A stretch of DNA of 64,000 nucleotides from Bacteroidales bacterium (GCA_020026275.1 JAHHQQ010000010.1:1-64000); one strand, 5' to 3'. Positions 42,919 to 52,622 are shown, numbered from the stretch's first letter. Program-made: numbers and translations. Notes: a model not told the origin generated them from the sequence alone.

Positions 42919-45240
42919 TTATTTGATATTCTTGCACCATCTGTCCAGCCACTCGAAGTAGCTTCTGTGCCAGAACAGGGCGTTCTGAGGTTCAAGGATC
43001 CAGTGGTTTTCAGTAGGGAACACAATCAGTTTGGAAGGAACTCCCATCATCTGTGCGCAGTTGAATGCTGCCATTCCCTGGCTGTAAGGGATACGGAAGT
43101 CCATGCCGCCGTGGATGCAGAGGATAGGAGTGTTCCACTCAGTGACATTTGCCGCAGGGGAATTGCTGTAATGTCTTACGGCCAGACGGCTGGCGCTCCA
43201 AGGAGAACCTGCCTGCTGCATGCCGCCGAAGGTGATGCCGTCGCCGGCAGAACCCATCTGTCCCGGAGTGTAGCTGTATTCGCGGAGACCGCCGTTGTCC
43301 CAGTTAGGGAACCACATCTCTTCAGTTACATAATAGAGGTATGCTTCATCGAAGATACCAGCATGGGAGATGAAGCAGTCGTAGGTGTTCTTGTGGATAC
43401 CTGCCAGATAGTAGGCGGAGTAGCCACCGTAACTTGCACCGCAACCGGCAAGCTTGCCGATGTAAGGCTCTTTCTTCATGACTTTGGCGGCCTGCAGATA
43501 ATCCAGCATGTTCTGGCCGATGTAGTCACCGGAAATCTGCTCTGTCCATTCCTGACCGAATGCAGTTGTGCCGCGTCTGTTAGGAAGGATGACAATGTAG
43601 TCCCGGTTGCACATGAGACGGTAGTTCCATCTGTAAGACCAGCTCTGGCTCAAAGTGCCCTGAGGACCACCCAGCAGAATCTCAATGGCAGGGTAAACCT
43701 TGTTCTTGTCAAACTGAGGAGGGTAGAGCACCCAAGTCAGCATATCTTTGCCATCGGTAGTCTTGATCATTCTGGCTTCGGTTTCGTGTCCTGCCAACTG
43801 GGACAGGATGTGCTCGTTCTCATGAGTGATCTGTTTGATTTCACCATTCTTCACAGCCACCAGCTCGGTAGGGAAGTCCATGCTGCAATAGCTGGTGAGC
43901 AGCGTGCCGTCCTCCAGCACTGCAAATGGAGAATCGAAATCGTACCACAGATCCTTGCCGGTCAATCTCTGGATGGTCGGAGTGATCTGGGCAATCTGAG
44001 GGGCCTGAACGGAACCTTCAACCTCTTCCACCTTCTTGCCGTCGAGTTCCACGCCCTTCACGTCCTCCACTTTCACGGAGAAGATGCCCTGCAGACCTTC
44101 GCAGAGGGAATTGAAATAGATGGACTGGGAATCCTCTGCCCAGACCGGACCCACTGCATTGTACTTGAATCCGGCGGTCAGATCTCTGATGCCGCTGGCC
44201 TTTCCGTCAGCGAAATCAGCTACCATCAGACGAGTCTTGTCAGCCTCGTAACCGTTTCTGGCCATGCTGATCCAAGCGATCTTGCTGCCGTCTGGACTCC
44301 AGACCGGATCGGTATCGTAACCACCTGCCATCGGGATGGAAGTGGTTTCCTGAGTCTCCACGTTGAAGAAGTAGATTTCGGTATCTGTAGAGAAAGCGTA
44401 TTCTTTGCCGCTGAGTTTCTTGCAGCTGTAAGCCACGTATTTTCCGTCAGGGCTCCAGCAGAGCTGCTCGATGCCGCTGAACGGTTCGGCAGGCAGTTCA
44501 TATTTGACTTCCGGACCTCCCAAAAGGTCAATGGAATTGGCCAGAGTGACAGGTTGGGCGGTGCGGTTCTCTTTCTGGATCTCCTCTTCAGGCCAAGGAG
44601 CTACATAAGTGTGAGGCAGCTCGGTGGTCCAATGGTCCCAATGTCTGTACATCAGGTCCTCAGTGACATAAGCCTGAGCCTTGTCCAGAGCCGGATCGAA
44701 ATCCTTCGGAGTCTTCACATTGCCCTTCACAGTGCTCACGAAAAGCACCTGCTTGGAATCTGGAGAAAGCTTGAACTCCCTGACACCATTCGGAATGTGG
44801 GTCATCTGGTTGCGTTCGCCCAGACGATACTGTCCGTTCTTCACGCCCATCAAGACGGCAGACCAGATCTGTCCGTTCTGGATATAATAGATGCGTCTTC
44901 CGTCATTGGACCAGCGGGCATTGGTGATGCTTTTCCCCTCGTGTGTGATCTGATTTACATTCTGCCCGTCTGTATCGCAGAGGAAAATGTTCCTGCAACT
45001 TTTGTTGCCGGAAATGGAATTGTAGCTGACTCCATAGAGAATCTTGGAGCCATCGGGAGAAAGTTGTGCATCAGAGAGTCTTCCAAAGGAAAGCAGGACT
45101 TCCGGTGTCATCCTGCCATCTTCCACTTTGATGTCAGAGCGACCGATGTATCCACTTTTGATTTGTTCTTTGTTCATGCATCCTGTAAATGTTAGTGCGC
45201 ATAAGGCCAAGGCCATCGTGACTTTTGATTTTTGAAACAT
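42919..45240 (-). CDS. S9 family prolyl oligopeptidase lipoprotein
   Basis: 773-residue serine peptidase. Start chosen at MFQKSKVTMALALCALTFTGC (45240), which gives a clean lipoprotein signal with lipobox FTGC. The N-terminal beta-propeller contains TolB/WD-like blades (LSFGRLSDAQLSPDGSKI, WSPDGKYVAYSC, WSPDGSKIAWIS). The C-terminal alpha/beta hydrolase has the nucleophile in CGASYGGYSAYY, Asp in HGGMDFRIPYSQ and His in FPTENHWILEP. Probably a DPP/acylaminoacyl-type peptidase anchored in the envelope. It ends 76 bp before the MFS gene. Confidence 0.93.
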   Translation of the reverse strand: MFQKSKVTMALALCALTFTGCMNKEQIKSGYIGRSDIKVEDGRMTPEVLLSFGRLSDAQLSPDGSKILYGVSYNSISGNKSCRNIFLCDTDGQNVNQITHEGKSITNARWSNDGRRIYYIQNGQIWSAVLMGVKNGQYRLGERNQMTHIPNGVREFKLSPDSKQVLFVSTVKGNVKTPKDFDPALDKAQAYVTEDLMYRHWDHWTTELPHTYVAPWPEEEIQKENRTAQPVTLANSIDLLGGPEVKYELPAEPFSGIEQLCWSPDGKYVAYSCKKLSGKEYAFSTDTEIYFFNVETQETTSIPMAGGYDTDPVWSPDGSKIAWISMARNGYEADKTRLMVADFADGKASGIRDLTAGFKYNAVGPVWAEDSQSIYFNSLCEGLQGIFSVKVEDVKGVELDGKKVEEVEGSVQAPQIAQITPTIQRLTGKDLWYDFDSPFAVLEDGTLLTSYCSMDFPTELVAVKNGEIKQITHENEHILSQLAGHETEARMIKTTDGKDMLTWVLYPPQFDKNKVYPAIEILLGGPQGTLSQSWSYRWNYRLMCNRDYIVILPNRRGTTAFGQEWTEQISGDYIGQNMLDYLQAAKVMKKEPYIGKLAGCGASYGGYSAYYLAGIHKNTYDCFISHAGIFDEAYLYYVTEEMWFPNWDNGGLREYSYTPGQMGSAGDGITFGGMQQAGSPWSASRLAVRHYSNSPAANVTEWNTPILCIHGGMDFRIPYSQGMAAFNCAQMMGVPSKLIVFPTENHWILEPQNALFWHRSYFEWLDRWCKNIK

Positions 45241-45268
45241 AGCGTTATATGTAGTTTGTTGTTTTTTT

Positions 45269-46213
45269 CTATCCGTCTTGGTTCCCGTCATAGAACGATG
45301 CCATTTCCCGGACGGTCTCAGCCATCCTTTTTTTCAAGGAGGCAGGACTCAAAACCAGAATTTTGTCCATGTGCCTGCAGAACTCCTGCAGCAGACTGTA
45401 GTTGGGCGCGACAGTAATCTCGTACACGACCTTCATCTCTTCCGGAAGAGGCAGCAGCTCCTTTGGAACTGATTCCAGCTTGCGTTGGCTCTCATGAATC
45501 GGCAGGTCATCCAAGAAATTGGCTTCTGAATGGGTCGTCGCGAACAAGATCCGCTCCACCCGGATGGAATCGTCCTTGTAGACACCGAAGGAATTGGCGA
45601 AATATGCCTCCACATCCCAATCGCCCGGGAAAGTGAACTGCACCTCCGTCTCCTGGATATCGCAGATTCGGTCCAGACCATAGACACGGATGCTCTTCCG
45701 CTCCTCGCTCCAGCCGATCAGATACCAGCGCTTCAGGAACTCCTTGAGCGCGTAAGGACGGATATGATATGTGTCCGAATGGGTCTGATTGTATTTGTGG
45801 TAGGAAATTTGGACGACATGCCCCTCCAGCATCGCATTCATGAGGACCGTCAGATATTTCTGACCGGACGGGATATTCTCTACGGCGATACGGCCCGAAA
45901 GCCGCTCCTTGCCCATCTCCAGCAGACTGTTGACTGTAAACGTATTGATGAGCCACTGCGAATTGGCCTGCTCATCCGAAACGTCATCCGAATGTTCGAT
46001 GAAATAGCAGTTGGTGGACCGGTCACAGTGAATCTTGATGTTGAAAATCTCCTCAATCTGTTCCCTGTGATTATGGAAAGTCTTTCTGGAATATTCACCT
46101 CCCCATCTGCTGTGCCATCTGGACTGAATTTGTTCCAAAGTAAGTCCAGTATTGCCGTAACGGAGAAGAGTCTGTATAATCCAAATGTATTTGTTGATCA
46201 GTTCGGCTACCAT
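45269..46213 (-). CDS. WYL domain transcriptional regulator
   Basis: 314-residue regulator from the ATG at 46213 (an ATG at 46240 adds nine residues). N-terminal helix-turn-helix-like region (LTLEQIQSRWHSRWGGEYSRK). The WYL domain follows near 130-200 with VQISYHKYNQTHSDTYHIRP and LKRWYLIGWSEERKSIRVYG. A WCX-like C-terminal extension ends the protein. WYL regulators sense nucleotides or nucleic acids in some defence and DNA-damage systems. Here no defence genes adjoin; neighbours are the S9 peptidase (28 bp) and a divergent esterase. Confidence 0.9.
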   Translation of the reverse strand: MVAELINKYIWIIQTLLRYGNTGLTLEQIQSRWHSRWGGEYSRKTFHNHREQIEEIFNIKIHCDRSTNCYFIEHSDDVSDEQANSQWLINTFTVNSLLEMGKERLSGRIAVENIPSGQKYLTVLMNAMLEGHVVQISYHKYNQTHSDTYHIRPYALKEFLKRWYLIGWSEERKSIRVYGLDRICDIQETEVQFTFPGDWDVEAYFANSFGVYKDDSIRVERILFATTHSEANFLDDLPIHESQRKLESVPKELLPLPEEMKVVYEITVAPNYSLLQEFCRHMDKILVLSPASLKKRMAETVREMASFYDGNQDG

Positions 46214-46430
46214 AATCAAATTATTGCTATAATAATGCAAGATACTAAGAAAATCTCAATTAATAGTTCCTGTCAACGCTTTTTATTGCATGAAATCTCC
46301 CTTGCGGGAAATGTCGCTGTATTTTGAAAGGTTTTCTGGCGGCATATCATGGTAAATACTTAATTATCCATTATATTTAGACCTCGAAACCGCATAAGAC
46401 GACAAATCAGAAAAAAAGACATATTGAAAT

Positions 46431-48209
46431 ATGAAAATGGTCACAATGAACTTCCGCTCCACTCTTTTGAGCATGCTGACAGGAATTCTGTCACTCTGCT
46501 CATTCTCACTCTCCGCTCAAGATATCCAATGGTTCAACCCTCAGAAAACGGACCAGCCGTGCATCCAGCAGAGAGGCTGGGCCAAAGAGATGAAAAACGC
46601 TTATGCCCGTGTCCCAGAAAGAATGGAAGGCGTCATCAGAAAAGAAGTGTACAGCCTCTCCCGCAATTCGGCCGGGCTGTCCATCCACTTCTTCACCAAT
46701 TCTCCGACTATCCATATCCGGTACAAAGTCGTGGGTGGAATCAGCATGCCCCACATGCCGGCTACTGGAGTCTCTGGAATTGACCTTTACAACATCGACA
46801 AGCAAGGACAATGGGAATACCGTTACACCTCCACCTATCAATTTGGAAAATGGGTGGAAGGCAAAGTGGCGGACGGTGTGAAACAGCCTTCCGGCACTCA
46901 ATGCGAATATGTCTTCAGGGGCTTGGACCAGAGCAATGAATCCGAATACCGTCTCTATTTCCCATTGTACAACGTTGTCTCTGAAATGGAAATAGGCGTG
47001 GAACAAGGCAGTATCTTCAAAGTCGCACCCGTCCGCAAAGAAAAACCGATTGTCGTTTATGGCACTTCTGTTACTCAAGGAGCATGTGCCTCAAGACCTG
47101 GAAATGCCTGGACCAACATGGTCTCCCGGCGGATGGACTGGCCGGTCATCAACCTCGGCTTCTCCGGCTTCGGTAGGCTCGACCCCGAATTCATCGATCT
47201 CATCAGTGAAATAGATGCTGCCATCTTTGTGCTGGACTGCAACGGCAACCTCAATCTCAACTCCTGTGAGAAAAATGTGGAACTCGTCAAGGACGCTGTC
47301 CGGAAACTCCGTGCCGCCCATCCAGATACTCCAATCTTGATTTCAGATTTCCCAGGTTACGCCTTTCAGCGTCACGGACATGGAGTCAATTCCGCCACTC
47401 GTGCTGCCTACGACGAAATTCACCTTGAAGGAGACCGGCTCTACTACCTCTCCTGCGAGGAACAAGCAGAACCGCTGGACGGAAAAGTAGATGGCATCCA
47501 TCCCAACGATCTGGGAATGAATGCCATCGCCAACGCATTCGAAGCCAAATTCAGAGAAATCCTGCATCAGCCGGTGGGTGCCATTTCTACCCAGATTCCC
47601 GTCACCCAGCGCCGCGACATCCTGTTCTACGGTTGGATGGAACGTCACAACTCCATTCTGGAGGGCATTCAGGCAGCAGCTCCTCGCAATGTGATCCTGG
47701 GCGATTCAATCACCCAATATTGGGGTGGTTTCGAAAGCCGCTCCAACGGACCGGAAACTTGGAGAAAATACATGGAATCCGCTGCCTACAGGAACATGGG
47801 GTATGGGTGGGATTATGTGGAAAACCTGCTCTGGCGAGTCTATCATGGCGAACTGGACGGCTTCCAGGCAGAGAATATTCTGGTCAATATCGGCACCAAC
47901 AATCTCGGGAAAGATAATGACGAGGATATTGTCAAAGGCATCCATTTCCTGCTCGATGAAATCCGTTGCCGCCAGCCGCAGGCCAGTATCAAATTTGTTG
48001 GAATCTTTCCACGGCGAGGACGTGAAGAGCGGGTGACTGCCCTAAATCGTGCTATCCAGGAAGAGATAGAACCGGCAGGCTATGGATTTTTGGACTGCGG
48101 CGACTGTCTGGTTCAAAAAAACGGGAAGATTGTCGAGGGATATTTTATTGACGGCCTGCATCCAAACGAAAAAGGCTACAGGCGGATAGCCCATAAAATC
48201 TTTAAATAG
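46431..48209 (+). CDS. Secreted double-domain SGNH/GDSL esterase
   Basis: 592-residue exported protein (signal peptide ending SFSLSAQ) with two SGNH hydrolase domains. Domain one starts with a GxDLY-type beta module (GIDLYNID at 116-123) and has VYGTSVTQG (Ser213) with DGIHPND (Asp354, His357). Domain two has ILGDSITQYW (Ser426), NIGTNNLG, and DGLHPNE (Asp574, His577). Both catalytic sets look complete. Such enzymes deacylate polysaccharides or glycans. Two domains could act on two ester positions. It stands alone; its stop faces the recG stop with 4 bp between. A -7-like box is not clear upstream. Confidence 0.9.
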   Translation: MKMVTMNFRSTLLSMLTGILSLCSFSLSAQDIQWFNPQKTDQPCIQQRGWAKEMKNAYARVPERMEGVIRKEVYSLSRNSAGLSIHFFTNSPTIHIRYKVVGGISMPHMPATGVSGIDLYNIDKQGQWEYRYTSTYQFGKWVEGKVADGVKQPSGTQCEYVFRGLDQSNESEYRLYFPLYNVVSEMEIGVEQGSIFKVAPVRKEKPIVVYGTSVTQGACASRPGNAWTNMVSRRMDWPVINLGFSGFGRLDPEFIDLISEIDAAIFVLDCNGNLNLNSCEKNVELVKDAVRKLRAAHPDTPILISDFPGYAFQRHGHGVNSATRAAYDEIHLEGDRLYYLSCEEQAEPLDGKVDGIHPNDLGMNAIANAFEAKFREILHQPVGAISTQIPVTQRRDILFYGWMERHNSILEGIQAAAPRNVILGDSITQYWGGFESRSNGPETWRKYMESAAYRNMGYGWDYVENLLWRVYHGELDGFQAENILVNIGTNNLGKDNDEDIVKGIHFLLDEIRCRQPQASIKFVGIFPRRGREERVTALNRAIQEEIEPAGYGFLDCGDCLVQKNGKIVEGYFIDGLHPNEKGYRRIAHKIFK

Positions 48210-48213
48210 GGAA

Positions 48214-50460
48214 TCAGCTGATCTGGCTATAATCTTTGACTTGATATTTCTCTTTGCGCAGTTCTCGAGCCAGAACAGCATTTTCCGGTAGATGGAGATC
48301 CGAATCTTTCTGCAAGATGTAATCGGCATATTTGTGGGCTTCTGACAAGATCCGGCTGTCTTTGGACAGGGAAGCGATGTTCAAGGCAATGGGAAGACCA
48401 CTCTGCTGGGTACCTTCCAAGTCGCCCGGCCCCCTCATCTTCATGTCCTCCTCAGCCAGCACGAACCCGTCCTCCGTCGAACACATCAGTTCCAGCCGCT
48501 TCTGCGACTCCTTGCTCACCTTGTCGCCCTTCACCAGAATACAATAGGAATGGGCGGAACCACGACCGACCCTTCCCCTGAGCTGATGCAGCTGGCTCAA
48601 ACCGAACCGTTCGGCACTTTCAATCACCATCACCGACGCATTCGGCACGTCAACGCCCACCTCAATTACCGTAGTGGACACCAGAATATCGGCTCTGCCT
48701 GCGGCAAATGCTGACATGTTGAAATTCTTGTCCTCATTGGTCTGCTTGCCGTGGACGATGGCAACCTTGTATTCCGGCAGAGGAAAAGCATCTGAAATGT
48801 TGTTGTATCCCTCTTCCAGATTCCTGTAGTCCATCTTCTCACTTTCAAAAATCAGAGGATAGACCACAAACACCTGGTGGCCGGCACGAATCTGTTCCTT
48901 CATGAACTTGTACAGAGCAGAACGTTTTCGCTCCGTAATCAGCAGGGTCTGTACCGGTTTTCTGCCAGGAGGCATCTCATCGATGACCGAAACGTCCAAA
49001 TCGCCATAGAGAGTCATGGCCAGGGTTCTCGGAATTGGGGTGGCCGTCATGACCAGAATGTGGGGAACGATGGCCCCTGGCGTCTTGTTCCAAAGTCTTG
49101 CTCGCTGTTCCACTCCGAACCGGTGCTGTTCATCAATGATGGCCAGTCCCAGATGTTTGAAGATGACATTGTCTTCAATCAGGGCATGGGTTCCCACAAT
49201 GATGTCAATGCTGCCCTCTGCCAGGGCCGGTAGGATTTCCTTTCTCTCCTTTGTCTTCGTGCTGCCCGTAAGCAGACGAACGGTCCGCCCTGTCGGAGCG
49301 AGGTATTTCTGGATATTGGCATAGTGCTGTTGTGCCAGGACTTCAGTTGGCGCCATGATGCAAGCCTGATAGCCGTTCCCGACTGCCAGCAGGGCAGACA
49401 TGACGGCGACCAGGGTCTTGCCGGAACCGACATCTCCCTGGAGCAGACGGTTCATTTGCCTGCCGCTGGTCAAGTCTGCCCGGATTTCTTTGATCACTCG
49501 TTTCTGCGCCCCGGTCAGGTCGTATGGCAGAGACTGGTAGCATTGGTTGAATGCTTCTCCGACATGCGGCATCCGGATGCCGTTCTCGTTGCGGCTCCGT
49601 ACATATTTCTGTTTCAGCAGAGACAACTGGAGATAGAGCAGCTCCTCAAATTTCAAACGGTAGGAAGCCAGTTTCAAAGACTGGGCGTCCTTCGGGAAAT
49701 GAATGTTGCAGAGGGCGAATCGGAGATTGACCAGTCCGTTCTCTTTCAGCACATAGTCGGGGAGAGTCTCTTCTATCTCATTGATGCACAGTCTCAAAGC
49801 ATTTGCCATGAGCTTGTTCATCTGCCTGCCGGTCAGACCGGCATTCTTCAGCTTGTCTGTTGAGGCATAGACTCCGGTCAGGCCCATTCCTCTGAATTCC
49901 TGCTGGGAAGCGTTGCGGACGGGATGGGGCTGAGAGCCCTCTCCCTGGGACGGCTCCTCCATCTGGACCGGATAGTCAATTTCAGGATGGGTGAACTGGA
50001 GACGGGACTGGAACAGGGTCGGTTTGCCGAAGAACAGGAACAGCCTGCCCGGCAACAGTTTGTTGAAAGTATATTTGATTCCACGGAAAAAGACCAGTTC
50101 GCATTTTCCCGACGAATCTTCCACCATGACAGTCATTCGGCTGATGGTATTGAACTTCAGATCCGATAGAAGTCCCGTGTCCACATAGCCGTCGGCATTG
50201 TCTGCCAGAGTCCTCACCAGCACTGTTTTCTGCGTGCGGTTGATCAGTGCTACTTGGATTACCCTCGCCTGAATCTGGATGTTTGCGGTATCGGGAATCA
50301 CTTCCCGGATTGGAGTGATCGTGCTCCGGTCCACGTAGCGGAAAGGATAGAAATGCAACAGTTCACCAATGGTGCTGATGCCCAGTTCTTGAGTCAGCAG
50401 AGCCGCCCGTTTGGGGCCCACACCACTCAAATACTGTATGTTGCTGTCCATTTCCTTCAT
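48214..50460 (-). CDS. recG: ATP-dependent DNA helicase RecG
   Basis: 748-residue RecG from MKEMDSNIQYLSGVGPKRAAL (50460); a longer frame to 50577 has no homology support. The N-terminal wedge/OB domain (about 60-190) recognises branched DNA. Helicase motifs: LLQGDVGSGKTLVAV (Walker A), AIIDEQHRFGVEQR (DEQH), MTATPIPRTLAMTLYGDL, STTVIEVGVDVPNA, and LHQLRGRVGRG. The protein remodels stalled forks and Holliday junctions. Confidence 0.97.
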   Translation of the reverse strand: MKEMDSNIQYLSGVGPKRAALLTQELGISTIGELLHFYPFRYVDRSTITPIREVIPDTANIQIQARVIQVALINRTQKTVLVRTLADNADGYVDTGLLSDLKFNTISRMTVMVEDSSGKCELVFFRGIKYTFNKLLPGRLFLFFGKPTLFQSRLQFTHPEIDYPVQMEEPSQGEGSQPHPVRNASQQEFRGMGLTGVYASTDKLKNAGLTGRQMNKLMANALRLCINEIEETLPDYVLKENGLVNLRFALCNIHFPKDAQSLKLASYRLKFEELLYLQLSLLKQKYVRSRNENGIRMPHVGEAFNQCYQSLPYDLTGAQKRVIKEIRADLTSGRQMNRLLQGDVGSGKTLVAVMSALLAVGNGYQACIMAPTEVLAQQHYANIQKYLAPTGRTVRLLTGSTKTKERKEILPALAEGSIDIIVGTHALIEDNVIFKHLGLAIIDEQHRFGVEQRARLWNKTPGAIVPHILVMTATPIPRTLAMTLYGDLDVSVIDEMPPGRKPVQTLLITERKRSALYKFMKEQIRAGHQVFVVYPLIFESEKMDYRNLEEGYNNISDAFPLPEYKVAIVHGKQTNEDKNFNMSAFAAGRADILVSTTVIEVGVDVPNASVMVIESAERFGLSQLHQLRGRVGRGSAHSYCILVKGDKVSKESQKRLELMCSTEDGFVLAEEDMKMRGPGDLEGTQQSGLPIALNIASLSKDSRILSEAHKYADYILQKDSDLHLPENAVLARELRKEKYQVKDYSQIS

Positions 50461-50500
50461 GTCTGTATCGATTGTTCGAGGAATATATTCCGAATAAAAA

Positions 50501-50508
50501 CAAATATA
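50501..50508 (-). promoter_or_regulatory. recG promoter (-7 box)
   Basis: Minus-strand TATATTTG, 41 bp before the recG ATG. No clear -33. Confidence 0.45.
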
Positions 50509-50693
50509 ACTGAAAATTCTGTTCTGCGCTCCTTCCGGTTCTGGATAAAAAATGGAAAAAGTGACAATAATCGTCAAATGTTACACTGAAATGTTAAAAA
50601 AATGTTGTCTGATGCAACTTTTTATGGAATAGTTCTATTTGAAAGGCCATCTTTGTCACGAATACAATTTCATAAAGTTTGGTATGTAGGTTT

Positions 50694-50829
50694 ATGGGGC
50701 CATGCGATGTGATATCGCGGACCCCATTTTTCGTCTTTGCTCCCCTGCGCAGGGACATTCCTGCAAAACGCCGGGACATTCTTCCTGCATGGCAAAGAAC
50801 CCCAGAAACCGCTGTTGCGGTCTCTGGGG
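50694..50829. repeat. Structured intergenic element with two hairpins and direct repeats
   Basis: This fills part of the 407-bp recG-pdxA gap. Hairpin one (50694-50727): ATGGGG/CCCCAT with inner GCGA/TCGC, then TTTTT. Then the palindrome CCTGCGCAGG (50744-50753) and two near-direct repeats GGGACATTC-CTGCA (50752-50765) and GGGACATTC-TTCCTGCA (50773-50789). Hairpin two (50800-50829) is a 13-bp stem. The combination looks like a small non-autonomous repeat rather than chance. Confidence 0.45.
50800..50829 (-). terminator. Probable pdxA terminator
   Basis: Minus strand: CCCCAGAGACCGC-aaca-GCGGTTTCTGGGG, 13 bp with one G-T pair, then TTCTTT. It lies 38 bp past the pdxA stop. Confidence 0.65.
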
Positions 50830-50867
50830 CTTCACTTTCTTTTGGGGACGATTTCCATCGAAAGGCG

Positions 50868-51965
50868 TTACTCAATCTGAGGTTTGCCGGGTCTTCCTGG
50901 CTTTTGCTCGTTGGCCCGGTTGAAACGTTCATCCATCTTGCCGGCTTGGATTTCATCGTATTCTGCCCGGCGCTTGTAGATGTCTACAGCGGTATAGATG
51001 GCAGAAATCATGGACTGAGGATCCGCTCCGTCTTTTCCTGCCATTTCGTAGGCTGTACCGTGGTCAGGAGAAGTCCGGATGATTGGAAGACCGGCCGTGA
51101 AATTGACTCCGGAGGAAAAGGACAAAGCCTTGAAAGGGGCGAGTCCCTGGTCGTGATACATGGCAAGGGTGGCATCGAAGCGGTTGTAGTGGTGCATGCC
51201 GAAATAACCGTCTGGTGAATATGGTCCGAAAGCGGCGATGCCTTCTTTGTTGGCGGCTTCAATGGCAGGGAGAATAATGTCCCTCTCTTCGTCACCAAGG
51301 AGACCTCCATCACCGCAATGAGGGTTCAGACCCAGTACGGCGATTTTGGGCTCGTCAATTCGGAAATCGCGTTGGAGAGATTTCTTGATCAGCCGGAGTT
51401 TCTTCAGGATTATCTCGCCGGTGATGGCGGCCGGAACATCCTTCAATGGAATATGCCCGGTGACCACACCTACCTTGATGGTGTCGCTGACCATGATCAT
51501 GGCCACTTCCTCCGCATCGAATTTGTCCTTGAGGTATTCGGTGTGTCCAGTGTACTGGAAACCTTCTTTGTTCATCGCCCTCTTGTTGATCGGTGCAGTC
51601 ACCAGCACATCCAGTTTTCCTTTCTTGAGGTCCTCGCAGGCACAGTCCAGGGAAATGATGGCAGACTTGGCGGATTCCGGAGTGGACTGGCCCGGCTCCA
51701 CATAGACATTTTCCGGAAGGCAGTTGACGATATTGATCTTTTTGGGACGGGCTTCGTCAATATTATTGATGACATAGGTGTCCATCTGCTGCTCAATGTT
51801 GTGGATGGTTTTCTTGTAGAAGCCAAATACTTTGGAAGAACCGTAAATCACGGGTGTAAACGCATCCAAAATCCGTGGATCAGCCAACGCTTTGATGATG
51901 ATTTCATAACCGATCCCGTTTCCGTCACCTTGGGTGATGCCAACTGATAGTTTATCTTTGTTCAT
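50868..51965 (-). CDS. pdxA: 4-hydroxythreonine-4-phosphate dehydrogenase
   Basis: 365-residue PdxA, which oxidises 4-phosphohydroxy-L-threonine in pyridoxal phosphate synthesis (DXP-dependent route). Family motifs: GITQGDGNGIGYEIIIKAL at the N-terminus, NKRAMNKEGFQYTGHTEYLK, GLNPHCGDGGLLGDEERDII and YHDQGLAPFKAL (metal and substrate His). About 30 residues longer than E. coli PdxA, mainly a charged C-terminal tail (RRAEYDEIQAGKMDERFN...). A -7 box and leader hairpin lie upstream. Confidence 0.96.
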   Translation of the reverse strand: MNKDKLSVGITQGDGNGIGYEIIIKALADPRILDAFTPVIYGSSKVFGFYKKTIHNIEQQMDTYVINNIDEARPKKINIVNCLPENVYVEPGQSTPESAKSAIISLDCACEDLKKGKLDVLVTAPINKRAMNKEGFQYTGHTEYLKDKFDAEEVAMIMVSDTIKVGVVTGHIPLKDVPAAITGEIILKKLRLIKKSLQRDFRIDEPKIAVLGLNPHCGDGGLLGDEERDIILPAIEAANKEGIAAFGPYSPDGYFGMHHYNRFDATLAMYHDQGLAPFKALSFSSGVNFTAGLPIIRTSPDHGTAYEMAGKDGADPQSMISAIYTAVDIYKRRAEYDEIQAGKMDERFNRANEQKPGRPGKPQIE

Positions 51966-51988
51966 TGTTTTGTCTTTTTAGTCTTACG

Positions 51989-52027
51989 TCGGCAGAAGAA
52001 CTGCCGAAACCCTGTCTTACAAATATA
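51989..52027 (-). promoter_or_regulatory. pdxA promoter and leader hairpin
   Basis: Minus-strand -7 box TATATTTG (52020-52027), then a leader hairpin TCGGCAG-ttctt-CTGCCGA (51989-52007) 24 bp before the start codon. No -33 seen. Confidence 0.45.
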
Positions 52028-52081
52028 ATAAAAATGTGGACATATGGCCATGTTGGCGCAGTGCTTTGGAAAAAGGGAGGT

Positions 52082-52588
52082 CTATACTCCGCCGGCAGCA
52101 TCGGCGAGATAGCCCAAGTCATCTGGCAAGGCGCCTCCCGCTTTGACCACTCCGGCACCGGAAGCTACGGCCAAGGTGTCGCAACGTTCATTTTCAGGAT
52201 GTCCATTGTGCCCTTTGATCCAATGGAAACTGACCCGATGCTTGCGATAGAGCGGCAGGAACCGTTTCCATAGGTCACTGTTCTTCTTCTTGGCGAAATT
52301 GGTCCGCTCCCAATTCCAGAGCCAGCCTTCATTGACGGCCTTCACTACATAGGAGGAATCGCTCCAGACTTCCACCTGGGCATTCTCCCATCTGATTGCT
52401 TCCAACCCTTTGATGACAGCCAGCAACTCCATGCGGTTGTTGGTTGTCAGATTGAAGCCGCCGCTCATTTCTTTCTCCCTGCCGGCACATTTCAGCACTA
52501 CCCCGTAACCGCCAGGTCCGGGATTGCCGCTTGCCGCCCCATCCGTATATAGGAAAATAGGGGGGAAATTCATTTTTCCTGCATCCAT
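52082..52588 (-). CDS. rnhA: Ribonuclease HI
   Basis: 168-residue RNase HI, which removes RNA from RNA-DNA hybrids. Catalytic carboxylates are visible: Asp16 in YTDGAASGNPGPGG, Glu54 in NNRMELLAVI, Asp77 in VWSDSSYVV and Asp137 in ENERCDTLA, with His127 in IKGHNGH. About 15-20 residues longer than E. coli RnhA, from a Gly/Ala-rich C-terminal tail. An alternative ATG six codons in (MNFPPI) is possible. Confidence 0.96.
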   Translation of the reverse strand: MDAGKMNFPPIFLYTDGAASGNPGPGGYGVVLKCAGREKEMSGGFNLTTNNRMELLAVIKGLEAIRWENAQVEVWSDSSYVVKAVNEGWLWNWERTNFAKKKNSDLWKRFLPLYRKHRVSFHWIKGHNGHPENERCDTLAVASGAGVVKAGGALPDDLGYLADAAGGV

Positions 52589-52614
52589 ATTTGTCTGTCT
52601 GATTTAATTCTATA

Positions 52615-52622
52615 CAAAGTTA
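52615..52622 (-). promoter_or_regulatory. rnhA promoter (-7 box)
   Basis: Minus-strand TAACTTTG, 27 bp before the rnhA ATG. A TTTG exists 24 bp further upstream, slightly too far. Confidence 0.45.

Noticed and set aside
42967..45195. Very long open frame on the plus strand (742 codons) opposite the S9 peptidase
   Set aside because: It is the antisense shadow of a gene with complete catalytic motifs and a lipoprotein signal; its translation is low-complexity and shows no domain.
50594..50956. 120-codon minus-strand frame over the recG-pdxA gap
   Set aside because: It overlaps the end of pdxA in another frame and runs through both hairpins and the direct repeats, which suits a repeat element rather than a gene.
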